A stretch of DNA of 64,000 nt from Christensenellaceae bacterium (GTDB lineage: Bacteria > Bacillota > Clostridia > Christensenellales > Aristaeellaceae). Shown here piece after piece: positions 50,579-60,143 of this stretch (position 1 is the stretch's first letter; every line of letters begins with the position of its first letter). The notes below the pieces were generated by a model. It did no database searches. It was not told where the DNA came from and saw only the letters and a program-made list of their open reading frames with translations. The stretch lies in contig JAAYRU010000013.1 of assembly GCA_012518615.1 (NCBI GenBank), forward strand, positions 28,161 through 92,160, written 5' to 3'. Made by a program: the position numbers and the translations under genes.

Positions 50579-51556
50579 CTATAATTGTATATCTTGGTTT
50601 ATGTTGTCTATTTTATCAGATGTCTTTTTTGTGCTTTCCCTAAGGTTTTCCTGTATTTTAGCGGCGTCTTCTACTGCTTGTTTAAGCTTAATATTTGCTT
50701 CTTCCATAAAAGAGGCATCGCCCTTGTTTTCCTGCATGGATTTTGCCAACAGGTTTATTTCCTCAGTTTTTTGTTTCATCTGCTCCATGGCAGCTATATT
50801 AGCCTTCCTTTGGCTTTCAAGCGCTGTTTTCTGCTTATCAAGCCCGGAAGCGAGCGCCGTTTGCCTTTGCCAAAGGGGCAGGGTTTGGGTTAGTATTATA
50901 TTTATCTTTTCCGCAATTTTAGAGTTATTATCCTTTAACATGCTTATCTGCACAGCCATTTGCATGGCTATTGTGCGGGAAAGCCTTAAATTATGCAATC
51001 TCTTTTCAAGGCGGGATATAGCCATTTCTCTTTCGGATTTTTTGCTTTGCGCCATAATATCCCCGCTTTTTTCTTGCGTTTCCTTGTTTTTAGAATAATC
51101 TATTACAGCTTCGCCGGCTGCTATGTACATCTCAAGCCGCCTTAGTTCCTTAAGGTTTTCATCGTACAGTTTTTCCATTATGGCATTGTCTTTAAGCAGC
51201 TCTATGCGCATAATATCCATTTCTCCGGCTAAACTGAATATGGCATTTTGCATATCGTCAAAGCGTTTTTCGTACCTTGAATAGCTGCCCGGCAAAAACC
51301 TTGCTAAGCCCTTTGGCGCTCCTGCGTCTACAAGTTCATCAAACATTTTAAGAAGCTCATTTATAATATCTGCGCTTCTTTCCGCTGTATCCGTATTCAT
51401 TCTGCGAAGAAGTCTGTTAGATAAATCCGATATGCTGTTTTGAGCGCCTGAAGCAAAGCGTATTATAGAATTAGGCTCGTCAATATTAAGCCCGTTGGCT
51501 ATTTGCGCTATTTCTTTTTGCTCGTCCACGTTAAATGGGCGAAAATCCTTAACCAT
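50579..51556 (-). CDS. telA: TelA/KlaA family (toxic anion resistance) protein
   Basis: The 325-aa protein is almost all helical and charged, with coiled-coil stretches throughout. It matches the TelA family (for example FLPGSYSRYEKRFDDMQNAI, EKLYDENLKELRRLEMYIAAGE, LPLWQRQTALASGL). Homologues were named for tellurite resistance and occur with XpaC in Gram-positive bacteria; their molecular function is unknown. It is last in a four-gene operon, 1 nt after the binding-protein-like gene. It is soluble. Confidence 0.88.
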   Translation of the reverse strand: MVKDFRPFNVDEQKEIAQIANGLNIDEPNSIIRFASGAQNSISDLSNRLLRRMNTDTAERSADIINELLKMFDELVDAGAPKGLARFLPGSYSRYEKRFDDMQNAIFSLAGEMDIMRIELLKDNAIMEKLYDENLKELRRLEMYIAAGEAVIDYSKNKETQEKSGDIMAQSKKSEREMAISRLEKRLHNLRLSRTIAMQMAVQISMLKDNNSKIAEKINIILTQTLPLWQRQTALASGLDKQKTALESQRKANIAAMEQMKQKTEEINLLAKSMQENKGDASFMEEANIKLKQAVEDAAKIQENLRESTKKTSDKIDNINQDIQL

Positions 51557-51557
51557 A

Positions 51558-52607
51558 TTACTCCAAAGCTTTAATTATTTTAAGCATAACAGATGATGAA
51601 GGCATCTGTATTATGCCAGATAAGGACTCCGCTACCCCGCTTACCTTAATTTTAGAGGTGTCAGACACTACTCCCGTTCTAAAGCCGTGCCCTTCCCAGG
51701 CGATTTTTTGTATTTCGCTATCCATCATAGCTTCAACTACCCGCCTGCCGTTATCTGATAGCGCTATATACACATGGCTGGACCATACCGTAGGCACGGG
51801 GTATATCATTACCACATCGTCCTTTATGGCATTATAATCATCAGGACTGGTATTGGCAAATTCTATAAGCTGGCTTTCATAGCCCGCAACGAGGGGGCGT
51901 GCGCTAACTCCCAGCTTTAAAAACTGGCTGAACAAATCCGCCGAGCTGCTCTCTGTAAAGCCAAGCCTACCTATTATAGTTTTAAGGCGGGGGATAAGTG
52001 AGTCTACCTCGCTATCCTGCACTACGCTACCGCCGTTTAGCATATTGGCTAAAAGCCCCGTAAACATATTGCCCGAGTTTGATTTAGCCGGGTTTGTAGT
52101 ATGCACTACCACGGTATCGTACAGATTAACGCCTATATCCTTCCACTTGGTAACATTTTCAAGCACGGGCATGAATTTTTCCATATCCATATAGTATACG
52201 CCGTCTTTTTGGTACACATAGCCGCCTTTAATAAGCGGTTCCACAACCATTTTGCGGCTGTATATTACTATGGGGGTGTTGAATATTATTTCGCTCTGCT
52301 TTGGCTTGCCGTAGGTTTTATCGTACAAATCAAGTGCAGTTTGGCTTGATGGCCAAAGGTAGTCAAAGCCGGTATGCTCCGCCCTAATCATATCGTATGA
52401 GCCGGCTTTGCGGTAATCAAGCTTTATAGAATATTTTTTATCCAGTATCTTTTTTACCTGCTCGTCTTCAACAAGCCCTATCTTTTCTCCCCCAATATAG
52501 CCCTTTATAAATACTTCTTCCTGTTTATTGCTTTTATACAGGCTGTATGCGGAAGATATTATTATTACCACCAGCAGTAGTATTAAACCCTTATATCTTG
52601 TTTTCAT
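51558..52607 (-). CDS. membrane-anchored substrate-binding-like protein
   Basis: The 349-aa protein has one N-terminal membrane segment (about 8-24) without a lipobox. The extracytoplasmic domain resembles type 2 periplasmic binding proteins: FDYLWPSSQTALDLYDK, IIFNTPIVIYSRKMVV, and ISLSDNGRR-like YIALSDNGRRVVEAMM near the end. It shares the WPSS motif and order with the binding-protein half of the VWA protein two genes upstream, so they may be paralogues. No permease or ATPase is present, which points to a sensory or scaffold role. Confidence 0.75.
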   Translation of the reverse strand: MKTRYKGLILLLVVIIISSAYSLYKSNKQEEVFIKGYIGGEKIGLVEDEQVKKILDKKYSIKLDYRKAGSYDMIRAEHTGFDYLWPSSQTALDLYDKTYGKPKQSEIIFNTPIVIYSRKMVVEPLIKGGYVYQKDGVYYMDMEKFMPVLENVTKWKDIGVNLYDTVVVHTTNPAKSNSGNMFTGLLANMLNGGSVVQDSEVDSLIPRLKTIIGRLGFTESSSADLFSQFLKLGVSARPLVAGYESQLIEFANTSPDDYNAIKDDVVMIYPVPTVWSSHVYIALSDNGRRVVEAMMDSEIQKIAWEGHGFRTGVVSDTSKIKVSGVAESLSGIIQMPSSSVMLKIIKALE

Positions 52608-52608
52608 G

Positions 52609-53205
52609 CTATCCCTCCAAGCTTTCCTCCAGCATTTTTATATCCGCCTCCACATCCATAAGCTCGTTTCGCATAAGACGGCTGAACTGTTTTGTAAATG
52701 CATCGTAGAGTATATCCATGCCCCTTGATGTTTTTTCGGATAATGCCTTAATTTCTGCGCTCCCGGGGTTGGAAGTTTCAAGGCGCATGTATTTGTTTAA
52801 TATATTCTGCCCCGTATCTAAATAATATGTAAAAAAGCGCCTTGCCTCGGGTATGGACGAGGGGTTGTCGTTTAGGTAATTAAGTATACGGCTGCCAAGC
52901 TCGTGCAGTTTTTCCGCCTTCCGCTTGATATCCTTATCCTTTATCTTTTGGGATGCCATATATATGCTCTGCATGTCATCATGCGCATCGCTCATCATGC
53001 GGTGCATGGCTTCCCCGCCCCTTATGTTTTCTACATTTGTGTCGCCTATGCGAAGCACGGGTTTTAATAGCAGGAATACCGCAAAGTACAGCACCACTGC
53101 AATTATGCCTGATACCAACGGATTCCAGAATAGCATATTATGCAGTACATAATAGGCTATAAGCGATACAATTACAGCAATAGTTGTGCGTGTTTTTTCT
53201 TTCAT
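52609..53205 (-). CDS. xpaC: XpaC family protein
   Basis: The 198-aa protein has two N-terminal hydrophobic segments (about 9-50) and a cytoplasmic helical domain, matching the XpaC family, named for 5-bromo-4-chloroindolyl phosphate hydrolysis in Bacillus. Visible family segments are IKDKDIKRKAEKLHELGSRIL and ARRFFTYYLDTGQNIL. In Bacillus and Clostridia xpaC is regularly next to telA, as here. AAGGGGG precedes the ATG. Enzyme activity has not been established for the family. Confidence 0.85.
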   Translation of the reverse strand: MKEKTRTTIAVIVSLIAYYVLHNMLFWNPLVSGIIAVVLYFAVFLLLKPVLRIGDTNVENIRGGEAMHRMMSDAHDDMQSIYMASQKIKDKDIKRKAEKLHELGSRILNYLNDNPSSIPEARRFFTYYLDTGQNILNKYMRLETSNPGSAEIKALSEKTSRGMDILYDAFTKQFSRLMRNELMDVEADIKMLEESLEG

Positions 53206-53215
53206 ATATGCCCCC

Positions 53216-54835
53216 TTAGTTATAGCCCTTAGCCTTGCGGAATGCGCTTACAAGGTCGCTTGCTCCGTCAAATACTCTAGCCTGTGTAAGCTTTGCTATC
53301 CTTCCAAGCTCATCAACATCCGCATTTCCAAAGGATATACTAAATACAGGCACAGGCAAATCTGAAGATAAATAGGCTTTTTCAAAATCAGAGAATGTAA
53401 GGCTGCCGTTTGCTACGCCGTCTGTCATAAGTATTATTGCGGGGTTGTATAAAGATAAATCCACATCGCTCATTATGCTAAGAGCCTTATTAAGCGCCTC
53501 ATACATAGCGGTTCCACCGTTTGCGCCCGTCTTTTGCACGGCGTTGTTAAGCTTTTCTATATCAATATTGCCGCTTGCGTATTCTAGGCTAATTATATCG
53601 CTTGAGAATAAAAGCACCGCATTTTTTTCATCTGAGGAAGCTTGCAGCAGGTTTTTAGCCGCGTTCTCTTGCAATAGTATTTCGCTCATGGCGCGCCTTA
53701 GCTGCTTTAATGGATTGCCCGACATAGAGCCTGAATAATCAAGCACATACACGGTAAACGAAGGCTTTCTGAACTCTGTCTGGTATAAGCCAAGCGCCGC
53801 TTTTAAGGTATCGGGAGCAGGCATTCTTATGGGGCTTATAATTATATCCGCCTTAGCGCCGGGGTTCTTTTCCCATAGTTTGCGGTTTTCGTCCGCTATG
53901 CCTTTAAAGCCCGTACGCCTGCCATAACTCTGTATTTCTTTTTGTATTTCGGGGGACATTAAATAGTTTTTAAGCTTAAGGAAGTTTTCTTCCTTCTTGC
54001 TGTCGCCCTTATCTATATAACCTAGAGGCGCATCTGAAATGCTAAGCCCGTCATAGGGATATACTATGTATAGCTCCTCCCTGCCTTGTTTACGCAGCTC
54101 TTCATTTGTAGTAAGTATAAGCGATTCATAGTTTACCATTGCGTCAAAATCGCCCTCTAAAAACAGGGTTTTAAGCCATTCTGAAGAGCCGGAGGAGCGG
54201 TCTACCCCGGCAAGCAGCGCCTTTATATCGTCCGCAAGCTGGGGGGATGAAAGCATTTCTTCTGTAATCATTTCAGGAGAGCCAAGCAGCGCATACAGGA
54301 AGCCTATATATGCAGAGCAGCCGGAGTTAGACTGCGTTGCGCTTGTCATGCAGAACGATAGCTCCCCTGAGCGTATTTTTGCTAGTATATCCCTTACGGA
54401 AACATCGCCCTTGGTAAAACCTAGTTTTTCCGCAAGCGACTGCCTTATGCCAAATACTACCGGAGTAATAGATACCGATTCCGTATGCTTTACTACATGA
54501 TTAGTGTCGCCTATGCTTATCCACATGCTTGAAGCTGGCCATACGGCATCGTAGGCTATTTCCTTATTGCCAAGTTCTCTAGCTATATCTACGCTGCCTT
54601 GATACTTCATGTGAAGGCTGATTTTGTTTTCATTGCTGAAGCGCTCAAGTATAGGTTCAAGCTCTTTATTTTCAGAGCCTGAAACTATATACAGCTCGTC
54701 TTTCCATGTAGCATTTCCAAGCCCTGCGTTTTGAGTGCCATTAGGCTCGTCCTTTTTGTTTATATAAGAAAAAACATTTGAAACCAATATAAACAGAAAC
54801 ACCGCTATTATCATGTTCCTTGTGGTTTTTTTCAT
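53216..54835 (-). CDS. substrate-binding-like plus von Willebrand A domain protein
   Basis: The 539-aa protein has an N-terminal membrane anchor. A binding-protein-like domain covers about 45-315 (ELEPILERFSNENKISLHM, YDAVWPASSMWISIG, SATQSNSGCSAYIGFLYAL). A C-terminal VWA domain covers about 355-535 with an intact MIDAS (VYVLDYSGSMSGNPL, then ILMTDGVANGS). VWA domains mediate metal-dependent protein contacts. ATG 54835 follows AAGGGGG. It heads the XpaC/binding-like/TelA operon. A Pho-box-like array lies 64 nt upstream. A membrane stress-sensing complex is a plausible inference. Confidence 0.88.
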   Translation of the reverse strand: MKKTTRNMIIAVFLFILVSNVFSYINKKDEPNGTQNAGLGNATWKDELYIVSGSENKELEPILERFSNENKISLHMKYQGSVDIARELGNKEIAYDAVWPASSMWISIGDTNHVVKHTESVSITPVVFGIRQSLAEKLGFTKGDVSVRDILAKIRSGELSFCMTSATQSNSGCSAYIGFLYALLGSPEMITEEMLSSPQLADDIKALLAGVDRSSGSSEWLKTLFLEGDFDAMVNYESLILTTNEELRKQGREELYIVYPYDGLSISDAPLGYIDKGDSKKEENFLKLKNYLMSPEIQKEIQSYGRRTGFKGIADENRKLWEKNPGAKADIIISPIRMPAPDTLKAALGLYQTEFRKPSFTVYVLDYSGSMSGNPLKQLRRAMSEILLQENAAKNLLQASSDEKNAVLLFSSDIISLEYASGNIDIEKLNNAVQKTGANGGTAMYEALNKALSIMSDVDLSLYNPAIILMTDGVANGSLTFSDFEKAYLSSDLPVPVFSISFGNADVDELGRIAKLTQARVFDGASDLVSAFRKAKGYN

Positions 54836-54898
54836 AACTCTTTCCCCCTTCAAATAAACCTTTCCATATATATGATACAGTGCATAGGAGCGGTTTCA

Positions 54899-54926
54899 TG
54901 TTAAGTTTATGTAAAATCTATGTGAA
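54899..54926 (-). promoter_or_regulatory. Pho-box-like array upstream of the VWA/XpaC/TelA operon
   Basis: On the minus strand TTCACA-N5-TTTACA-N5-TTAACA gives three exact TT(A/C/T)ACA hexamers with an 11-bp period, the direct-repeat pattern bound by PhoP in Bacillus. -10-like TATCAT lies downstream, toward the VWA gene. Confidence 0.65.
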
Positions 54927-54998
54927 GTTTACATGAGTAAGCTCTAACTTGTGTTGCAGTTTGGGCTTTTGGGTGCTACTATCTACATGGAGGTTGTT

Positions 54999-56186
54999 AT
55001 GACAGAAAAACTTTATTATAAAGATGTGTATATGAAAAATTTTACGGCAGAGGTTATTAGCTGCGAAAAGCAGGATAAAAACTATGCCGTAGTGCTTGAT
55101 AGAACCGCTTTTTACCCAACAGGGGGCGGACAGCCTTATGACACGGGCTATATATATTACGGCGACAAAAAGATAGAAGTAATAGATGTAAACGAAAAGG
55201 ATGGCATAATATATCACACTACAAACGAGCCCATACCCACAGGCGAAAATATAAGCGCTGAAATAGACTGGGAAAGGCGTTTTGACCATATGCAGCAGCA
55301 CGCAGGCGAGCATTTAATGGCGGGGTGCATATATAACCTTTTTGGCGGAGTAACTAGAGGGCTGCACCTTGGAAAGGATATTTCAACTATAGATGTGCTT
55401 ATGCCGGACGGCAGAATGCGCCTAAATGACGATGAAATATACAACCTTGAAACCCTGCTTAATGATAGAATACAGACAGACGCGCCCATACGCTGCTTTT
55501 TCCCAAGCAATGAGGAGATTAAAACCCTTCCCTTAAGAAAGCCCCCAACTGTAGATGAAGGTATACGGGTAGTTGCCGCGGGAGATTTTGAAATGGTACC
55601 CTGCGCAGGCACTCACCCCACAACAACAGGACAGGTAGGGCTTGTAAAGGTGCTTTCAACCACTCCATCAAAGGGATTTATGAGGGTTAGCTTCGTAGCG
55701 GGTAAAAGAGCTGTTAAGTATTTTATGGATTTATATATATCCTCAAGCGAAGCCGCTGTAAAATTAAGCTGCGGGCATGAAGCGCTGCCAAAGGCAGTGG
55801 ATAAATTGCAGCAAGACATAAAAAACCTTAAGGAAGAGCTTGTTAGCTACCAAAAAAAGGAAGTAAATTTTATAGCAGATAAGCTGTTAAATTCCGCAGA
55901 AATATTGCCACATGGAAGGCTTATAGCAGAAAAGCTACCCGATGAGTTTACCTCTCTTAAACAGCTTGCAATACTGCTTGCGGAAAACGACGATGTAGTT
56001 GCGCTGCTTCAGTGCGGAAATAACATAGCCTTTTCAAGGGGTAAGGATATAGATATATCCATGCCGGATATAATAAAGAAGTGCGGAGGAAGAGGGGGAG
56101 GCAGCCCTGATTTTGCTCAAGGTGTTGCAATAGATCATGGGTGTATTAATAATGCGAGAAATGTAGCTCGTGAACTGCTGGGGTAA
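54999..56186 (+). CDS. alaX: AlaX-L alanyl-tRNA editing protein
   Basis: The 395-aa protein hydrolyses Ser- or Gly-mischarged tRNA(Ala). The AlaRS-like editing core has FYPTGGGQPYDTG, the zinc ligands in MQQHAGEHLMAG (H-x3-H, about residue 97) and the Cys/His in VPCAGTHPTTTGQVG (about 200). A C-terminal DHHA1-like domain (about 290-395, with CGGRGGGSPDFAQG) makes it the long AlaX form. ATG 54999 follows GGAGG. It is not linked to a tRNA synthetase gene here. Confidence 0.92.
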   Translation: MTEKLYYKDVYMKNFTAEVISCEKQDKNYAVVLDRTAFYPTGGGQPYDTGYIYYGDKKIEVIDVNEKDGIIYHTTNEPIPTGENISAEIDWERRFDHMQQHAGEHLMAGCIYNLFGGVTRGLHLGKDISTIDVLMPDGRMRLNDDEIYNLETLLNDRIQTDAPIRCFFPSNEEIKTLPLRKPPTVDEGIRVVAAGDFEMVPCAGTHPTTTGQVGLVKVLSTTPSKGFMRVSFVAGKRAVKYFMDLYISSSEAAVKLSCGHEALPKAVDKLQQDIKNLKEELVSYQKKEVNFIADKLLNSAEILPHGRLIAEKLPDEFTSLKQLAILLAENDDVVALLQCGNNIAFSRGKDIDISMPDIIKKCGGRGGGSPDFAQGVAIDHGCINNARNVARELLG

Positions 56187-56189
56187 ATT

Positions 56190-56438
56190 ATGAACTATAA
56201 AACAGCTAATATGATAAGGTTTTTTGGTGTAATTATCGGAATAATTATAAGCGGCATATTCATGCTTATATACGGTACGGAAAATAACTTCCTGTTTGTT
56301 ATAGGCGTTGTTGTAGCTGCCGCAAGCTTTATTATAGGTCTAATATTCTACCGCTGCCCAAATTGCGGCTCTTTGCTTTCCTTTAAGCCGCTTATACTAA
56401 GGCATTGTAATAACCGCGGGCATAAGCTTGGGGGGTAG
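56190..56438 (+). CDS. small two-span membrane protein with zinc-ribbon tail
   Basis: The 82-aa protein has two hydrophobic helices (about residues 8-28 and 33-53). A short cytoplasmic tail carries YRCPNCGSLLSFKPL and a later HCNNRGH, a possible zinc knuckle. It starts 3 nt after alaX, so it is co-transcribed. The family is not recognised. Confidence 0.65.
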   Translation: MNYKTANMIRFFGVIIGIIISGIFMLIYGTENNFLFVIGVVVAAASFIIGLIFYRCPNCGSLLSFKPLILRHCNNRGHKLGG

Positions 56439-56508
56439 GTTGTTTTATAAAGGCCATTTGTGTGTTAATATTTTAAGGTAGTTAATAGTATTTGAAAAAG
56501 GAGACATT

Positions 56509-58047
56509 ATGCAGATACCTAACATTAAAAGAATGGCTCGAAATATTCTTGAAAATAAAAATATAGAGAATAGTTTCATTGAGTATAAAAAATCCGCAAA
56601 ATTCAAAGACAAAATACTGAAAACCGCTTGCGCTTTTGCTAATAATTATATGAATGATGAGATAGGCTTGTTGCTTATAGGTATAGAGGAAGTTAATAAT
56701 AAGGAAACGGGAGAAAAAGCGATTCCTAAAAGACCTATTGAAGGAATAAAAGAATCCATGATTGAAGGAGTTGAAAATGAATTAAAATCCCTATTGGCAA
56801 ATATTCACCCTAGAATCAATTATCGTATAATAACAGATAAAATCGACGATAGATATTACATCATTATAGCAGTTGAAAGCGGCTCTAACGGTCCTTATCA
56901 AACAAGTGATAAGGCAGAAAGAGAAATAAGGCTTAAGGCAGGTAGATATATTAGAGTTGGCAGGGATACGAGGCTTCCAAGCCCGATAGAAGAGTTTGAG
57001 CTGCTTAAGAAGTTTGCCAATTTTTCATTTAGCTCTAACTTAAATGATACTGCAACAATAGATGATTTAAGTTACGAATATATGAAAGAATATCTAACCC
57101 AAACAGGCGCAAAACAAGATATTAGGGAAATGTCCAAACTGGACATGGCAAAGAGCATGGGTCTTGTAAGTGAAAGCGAGCATGGCGGATATAGGGCTAA
57201 AAATTTTGCTGTGCTTATGTTTGCCGAAACGCCTAGCAAATTTATACCGTATGCCTATGTTAAAATAATCAAAGAAGTAGACGGAGCGGACAAGATGGAG
57301 TCTAAAGAATTTGATGGTCCTGTTTGGATACAAGCAAAACAAGTCAACAAATATTTTGAGGATAATATAATGGCTTCTTATACCATCAGAGAGCCTGATA
57401 AAATAGAACATAAGATTATATACAACTATCCTCTTGCCGCATTTGAAGAATTAGCAACTAATGCAATTTTGCATAAAGAATACGACAATCCCGAGTATGT
57501 TGGTATTTATATCTATAAAGATAGAATTTCCTTTGTAAACCATAATAGACCGCTCCCACCTGTAACCATAGAAGCCTTAAATAAGGACAGAAGTTTTGAT
57601 AGAAGACAGTACCTTAATAAGGAACTAAAAGATATGTTTTTTGCTTTGAATTTAATTGAATCCTATGGCTCAGGAATAAGACGTGCTAAAGATGCTCTTT
57701 TAGAAAACGGTTCTCCGGAACTTGTTTTCTACCCGGATAATCCACATGACAACTACACCAATGCAATTATGAAAATAAATAAAGAGTTTGCTTTGAATTT
57801 CTTTGGTAGTACTACCACCAAAACTACCACCAAAACTACCACCAAAACTACCGTTAAAGCTAGCAGTAAACAAGAAGAAATAATCAATATAATACTTAAT
57901 AATCCCCACATAAGCACTAAAGAAATGGCGGAAAATCTTAATTTAAGCGTTGATGGAGTGCGTTACCATATAAGAAAAATGAAAAAGGCAGGGTTAATTA
58001 AATACGAGGGTTCCAGTAAGCTTGGTAAATGGATTGTAATAGATTAA
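56509..58047 (+). CDS. AlbA_2 / GHKL-like / winged-HTH regulator
   Basis: The 512-aa protein has the same domain order as the protein at 8901. An AlbA_2 domain covers about 20-140 (ENSFIEYKKSAKFKDKILKT). A GHKL-like part covers about 310-415 (PLAAFEELATNAILHKEYDN, ESYGSGIRRAKDALLENG). A Thr-Lys repeat linker (about 435-452) follows, then a winged helix (ISTKEMAENLNLSVDGVRYH). AAAGGAG precedes the ATG. Unlike the 8901 gene, no phased operator cluster is seen around it. A DNA-binding regulator is likely; its ligand and targets are unknown. Confidence 0.82.
   Translation: MQIPNIKRMARNILENKNIENSFIEYKKSAKFKDKILKTACAFANNYMNDEIGLLLIGIEEVNNKETGEKAIPKRPIEGIKESMIEGVENELKSLLANIHPRINYRIITDKIDDRYYIIIAVESGSNGPYQTSDKAEREIRLKAGRYIRVGRDTRLPSPIEEFELLKKFANFSFSSNLNDTATIDDLSYEYMKEYLTQTGAKQDIREMSKLDMAKSMGLVSESEHGGYRAKNFAVLMFAETPSKFIPYAYVKIIKEVDGADKMESKEFDGPVWIQAKQVNKYFEDNIMASYTIREPDKIEHKIIYNYPLAAFEELATNAILHKEYDNPEYVGIYIYKDRISFVNHNRPLPPVTIEALNKDRSFDRRQYLNKELKDMFFALNLIESYGSGIRRAKDALLENGSPELVFYPDNPHDNYTNAIMKINKEFALNFFGSTTTKTTTKTTTKTTVKASSKQEEIINIILNNPHISTKEMAENLNLSVDGVRYHIRKMKKAGLIKYEGSSKLGKWIVID
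57811..57858 (+). repeat. in-frame 12-bp tandem repeat in the AlbA_2 gene
   Basis: ACTACCACCAAA occurs three times exactly and once as ACTACCGTTAAA. It encodes a Thr-Thr-Lys-Thr linker before the HTH domain. Being a multiple of 3, copy-number change would alter linker length without a frameshift. Confidence 0.85.
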
Positions 58048-58069
58048 AAGCAAGCTCTAACAATCCCCA

Positions 58070-60133
58070 TCACTCCCTAGCTTCCAAAAACACCTCATCA
58101 AAACTAGCCTCTCTTGGCGTATCCTTCATAAATTCCTCTTGGCAGCTTATTTTTTCGCCGTTTGGTCTTAGTTTTATGTATTCGCCTCCGCTTTGCATAT
58201 GCCAGGCTTGGGCGTTATCCATAAATTCAAGTGCTAGTATATTATGAAGCCTTTCGGCGATTTTAGTATCCTTTATGGGTATTGTAAGCTCAAGGCGTTT
58301 ATCTAAATTCCTTGGCATCCAGTCGGCAGAGGATATATATGTGTTTTTAAGCCCCTCGTTATAGAATACGAATATTCGGGCGTGCTCTAGGAACCTACCT
58401 ACAATAGAGCGCACTACAACCCTTCCGTGGGCGGGCACATTAAGCGAGCATACTCCCCTAATCATAAGGTATACATATGCGCCTGCGTCCGCCGCCGCGT
58501 ATAGCTCTTTTATGAGTTTAGGGTCGCAAATGGAGTTCATTTTAGCCACTATTAGCCCCTTGCCGCCTTTAAGGGCGTTTTCCTTTTCACGCCTTATGTT
58601 TTTTGTGCATAAACCCCTTAAAGAGTAGGGGGATTCCACAAGCTCATTCATGGGGAAGGTATCTGCAAAGCCTGAAAGTATGCTGAAAAATTCCTGAGCG
58701 TCGCGCGCTAGCTGCTTATCGCATGAAAGCAGGCTTATATCCGTATAGCCCCTAGCTGTGGCATCGTTATAGTTGCCTGTGCCAAGGTGCATATACTGCA
58801 TAAGCTTTTCGCCCTCTTGCCTTACAACTAGGGTGATTTTAGAGTGGGTTTTCCACTTGGGACTTCCGTATATTACATTGCAGCCCGCCTTTTCAAGCGC
58901 CCTGCACCAGTTTATATTGTTTTCCTCATCAAACCTAGCTCTAACTTCAACAAGCACGGTAACCTGCTTTCCCTTTTGAGCGGCATGGGCTAGAGCAGCA
59001 ATAAAGGGTTTTGCTCCCGCAACCCTGTATAGGGTTTGCTTTATTGCAAGGACATTAGGGTCATCCACAGCTTCCTTTACAAAGCGTACTACAGAAGAAT
59101 AATCGTCATAGGGGTGGTGCATAAGCACATCGCCCTGTTTAATTATATCGAATATGCTTTCATTGCTTTTTAGCCTATCCTGCGTTTTGGGGCTGAAATC
59201 CTCATAGCGCAATTCATTAAAGCCGGGCAGTTTTCTAACTTCCCTAGACATATACCTTAAATCTATAGCGCCGTCTATTTCTATTATATATTCCCGCCTT
59301 ATGCCAAGAAGGCTAATAATAAGCTCTTTAAGCTTGTCATCCGCGCCTTTTTCTATTTCAAGCCTTACAAGCCTGCCTGTAGTGCGACGCTTTATTGTGC
59401 GCTCCATCTCTTCTATTATGCTTTCTGCCGACCTTATATCCATAAGGAAATCCGTATTGCGCGTTACCCTAAAAACAAGGCTTGCCTTAAGCTCCGCGTT
59501 TGGGAAAAGCTCCTCTATGAACATCTTTACTACATCTTCAAGCAGTATGAATTTTTCCGTGCCGTCTGTCGTGGGTAAATGCACTAACCTTTTTATGCCG
59601 GAGGGAACCGGCACAAGCCCTATAAAGCTGTCTCCGCTGCTGTGTTTAAGCAGAGCCGCAATAAACAGCCTTTTTGCCGCAAGCAATGGGAATGGGTATT
59701 TAGAGCTTAGCACCCTTGGGGTTAGCACCGGCACTATCTGGCGTCTAAAGTACTTGCGAAGGTATTTTTTCTGCGCCTTGTCTATATCCTCTATTTTTAA
59801 TTGCTGTATTCCGTTTTCATAAAGCTGGGGGAGTATAATATCCCTATATATTTTATACTGGTCTTTTACAAGCTTTTTAGCCTTATCCAGCGATACCGCA
59901 AGCTGAGCAGCAGGCGTCATGCCGGAAGGGTCGGGCTTAGTTCTGCCCGCCTCTATCTTGCGGGTAAGCTTTCCTACCCGCACCATGAAAAACTCATCAA
60001 GGTTGCTTGAAGTAATAGACAAAAAGTTTATCTTTTCCATGAGAGGGTTGTTGTCATTAAGGCTTTCATTAAGTACCCTGTAGTTAAAGTCCAGCCAGCT
60101 GAGTTCTCTATTGATATATTCCTGCTTATACAT
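58070..60133 (-). CDS. ppk1: polyphosphate kinase (PPK1)
   Basis: The 687-aa enzyme makes polyphosphate from ATP reversibly. It has the PPK1 N-terminus (INRELSWLDFNYRVLNES), and the two catalytic His segments in HLGTGNYNDATARGYTD (phosphorylated His) and VRSIVGRFLEHARIFVF. The central VLMHHPYDDYSSVVRFVKEA and IKQTLYRV are also family hallmarks. The length is normal. GAGGTGTCAT leads to ATG 60133. It is followed (upstream in the operon) by a phosphoesterase and sits near Pho-box-like sites, which fits phosphate physiology. Confidence 0.95.
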   Translation of the reverse strand: MYKQEYINRELSWLDFNYRVLNESLNDNNPLMEKINFLSITSSNLDEFFMVRVGKLTRKIEAGRTKPDPSGMTPAAQLAVSLDKAKKLVKDQYKIYRDIILPQLYENGIQQLKIEDIDKAQKKYLRKYFRRQIVPVLTPRVLSSKYPFPLLAAKRLFIAALLKHSSGDSFIGLVPVPSGIKRLVHLPTTDGTEKFILLEDVVKMFIEELFPNAELKASLVFRVTRNTDFLMDIRSAESIIEEMERTIKRRTTGRLVRLEIEKGADDKLKELIISLLGIRREYIIEIDGAIDLRYMSREVRKLPGFNELRYEDFSPKTQDRLKSNESIFDIIKQGDVLMHHPYDDYSSVVRFVKEAVDDPNVLAIKQTLYRVAGAKPFIAALAHAAQKGKQVTVLVEVRARFDEENNINWCRALEKAGCNVIYGSPKWKTHSKITLVVRQEGEKLMQYMHLGTGNYNDATARGYTDISLLSCDKQLARDAQEFFSILSGFADTFPMNELVESPYSLRGLCTKNIRREKENALKGGKGLIVAKMNSICDPKLIKELYAAADAGAYVYLMIRGVCSLNVPAHGRVVVRSIVGRFLEHARIFVFYNEGLKNTYISSADWMPRNLDKRLELTIPIKDTKIAERLHNILALEFMDNAQAWHMQSGGEYIKLRPNGEKISCQEEFMKDTPREASFDEVFLEARE

Positions 60134-60143
60134 ATGACACCTC

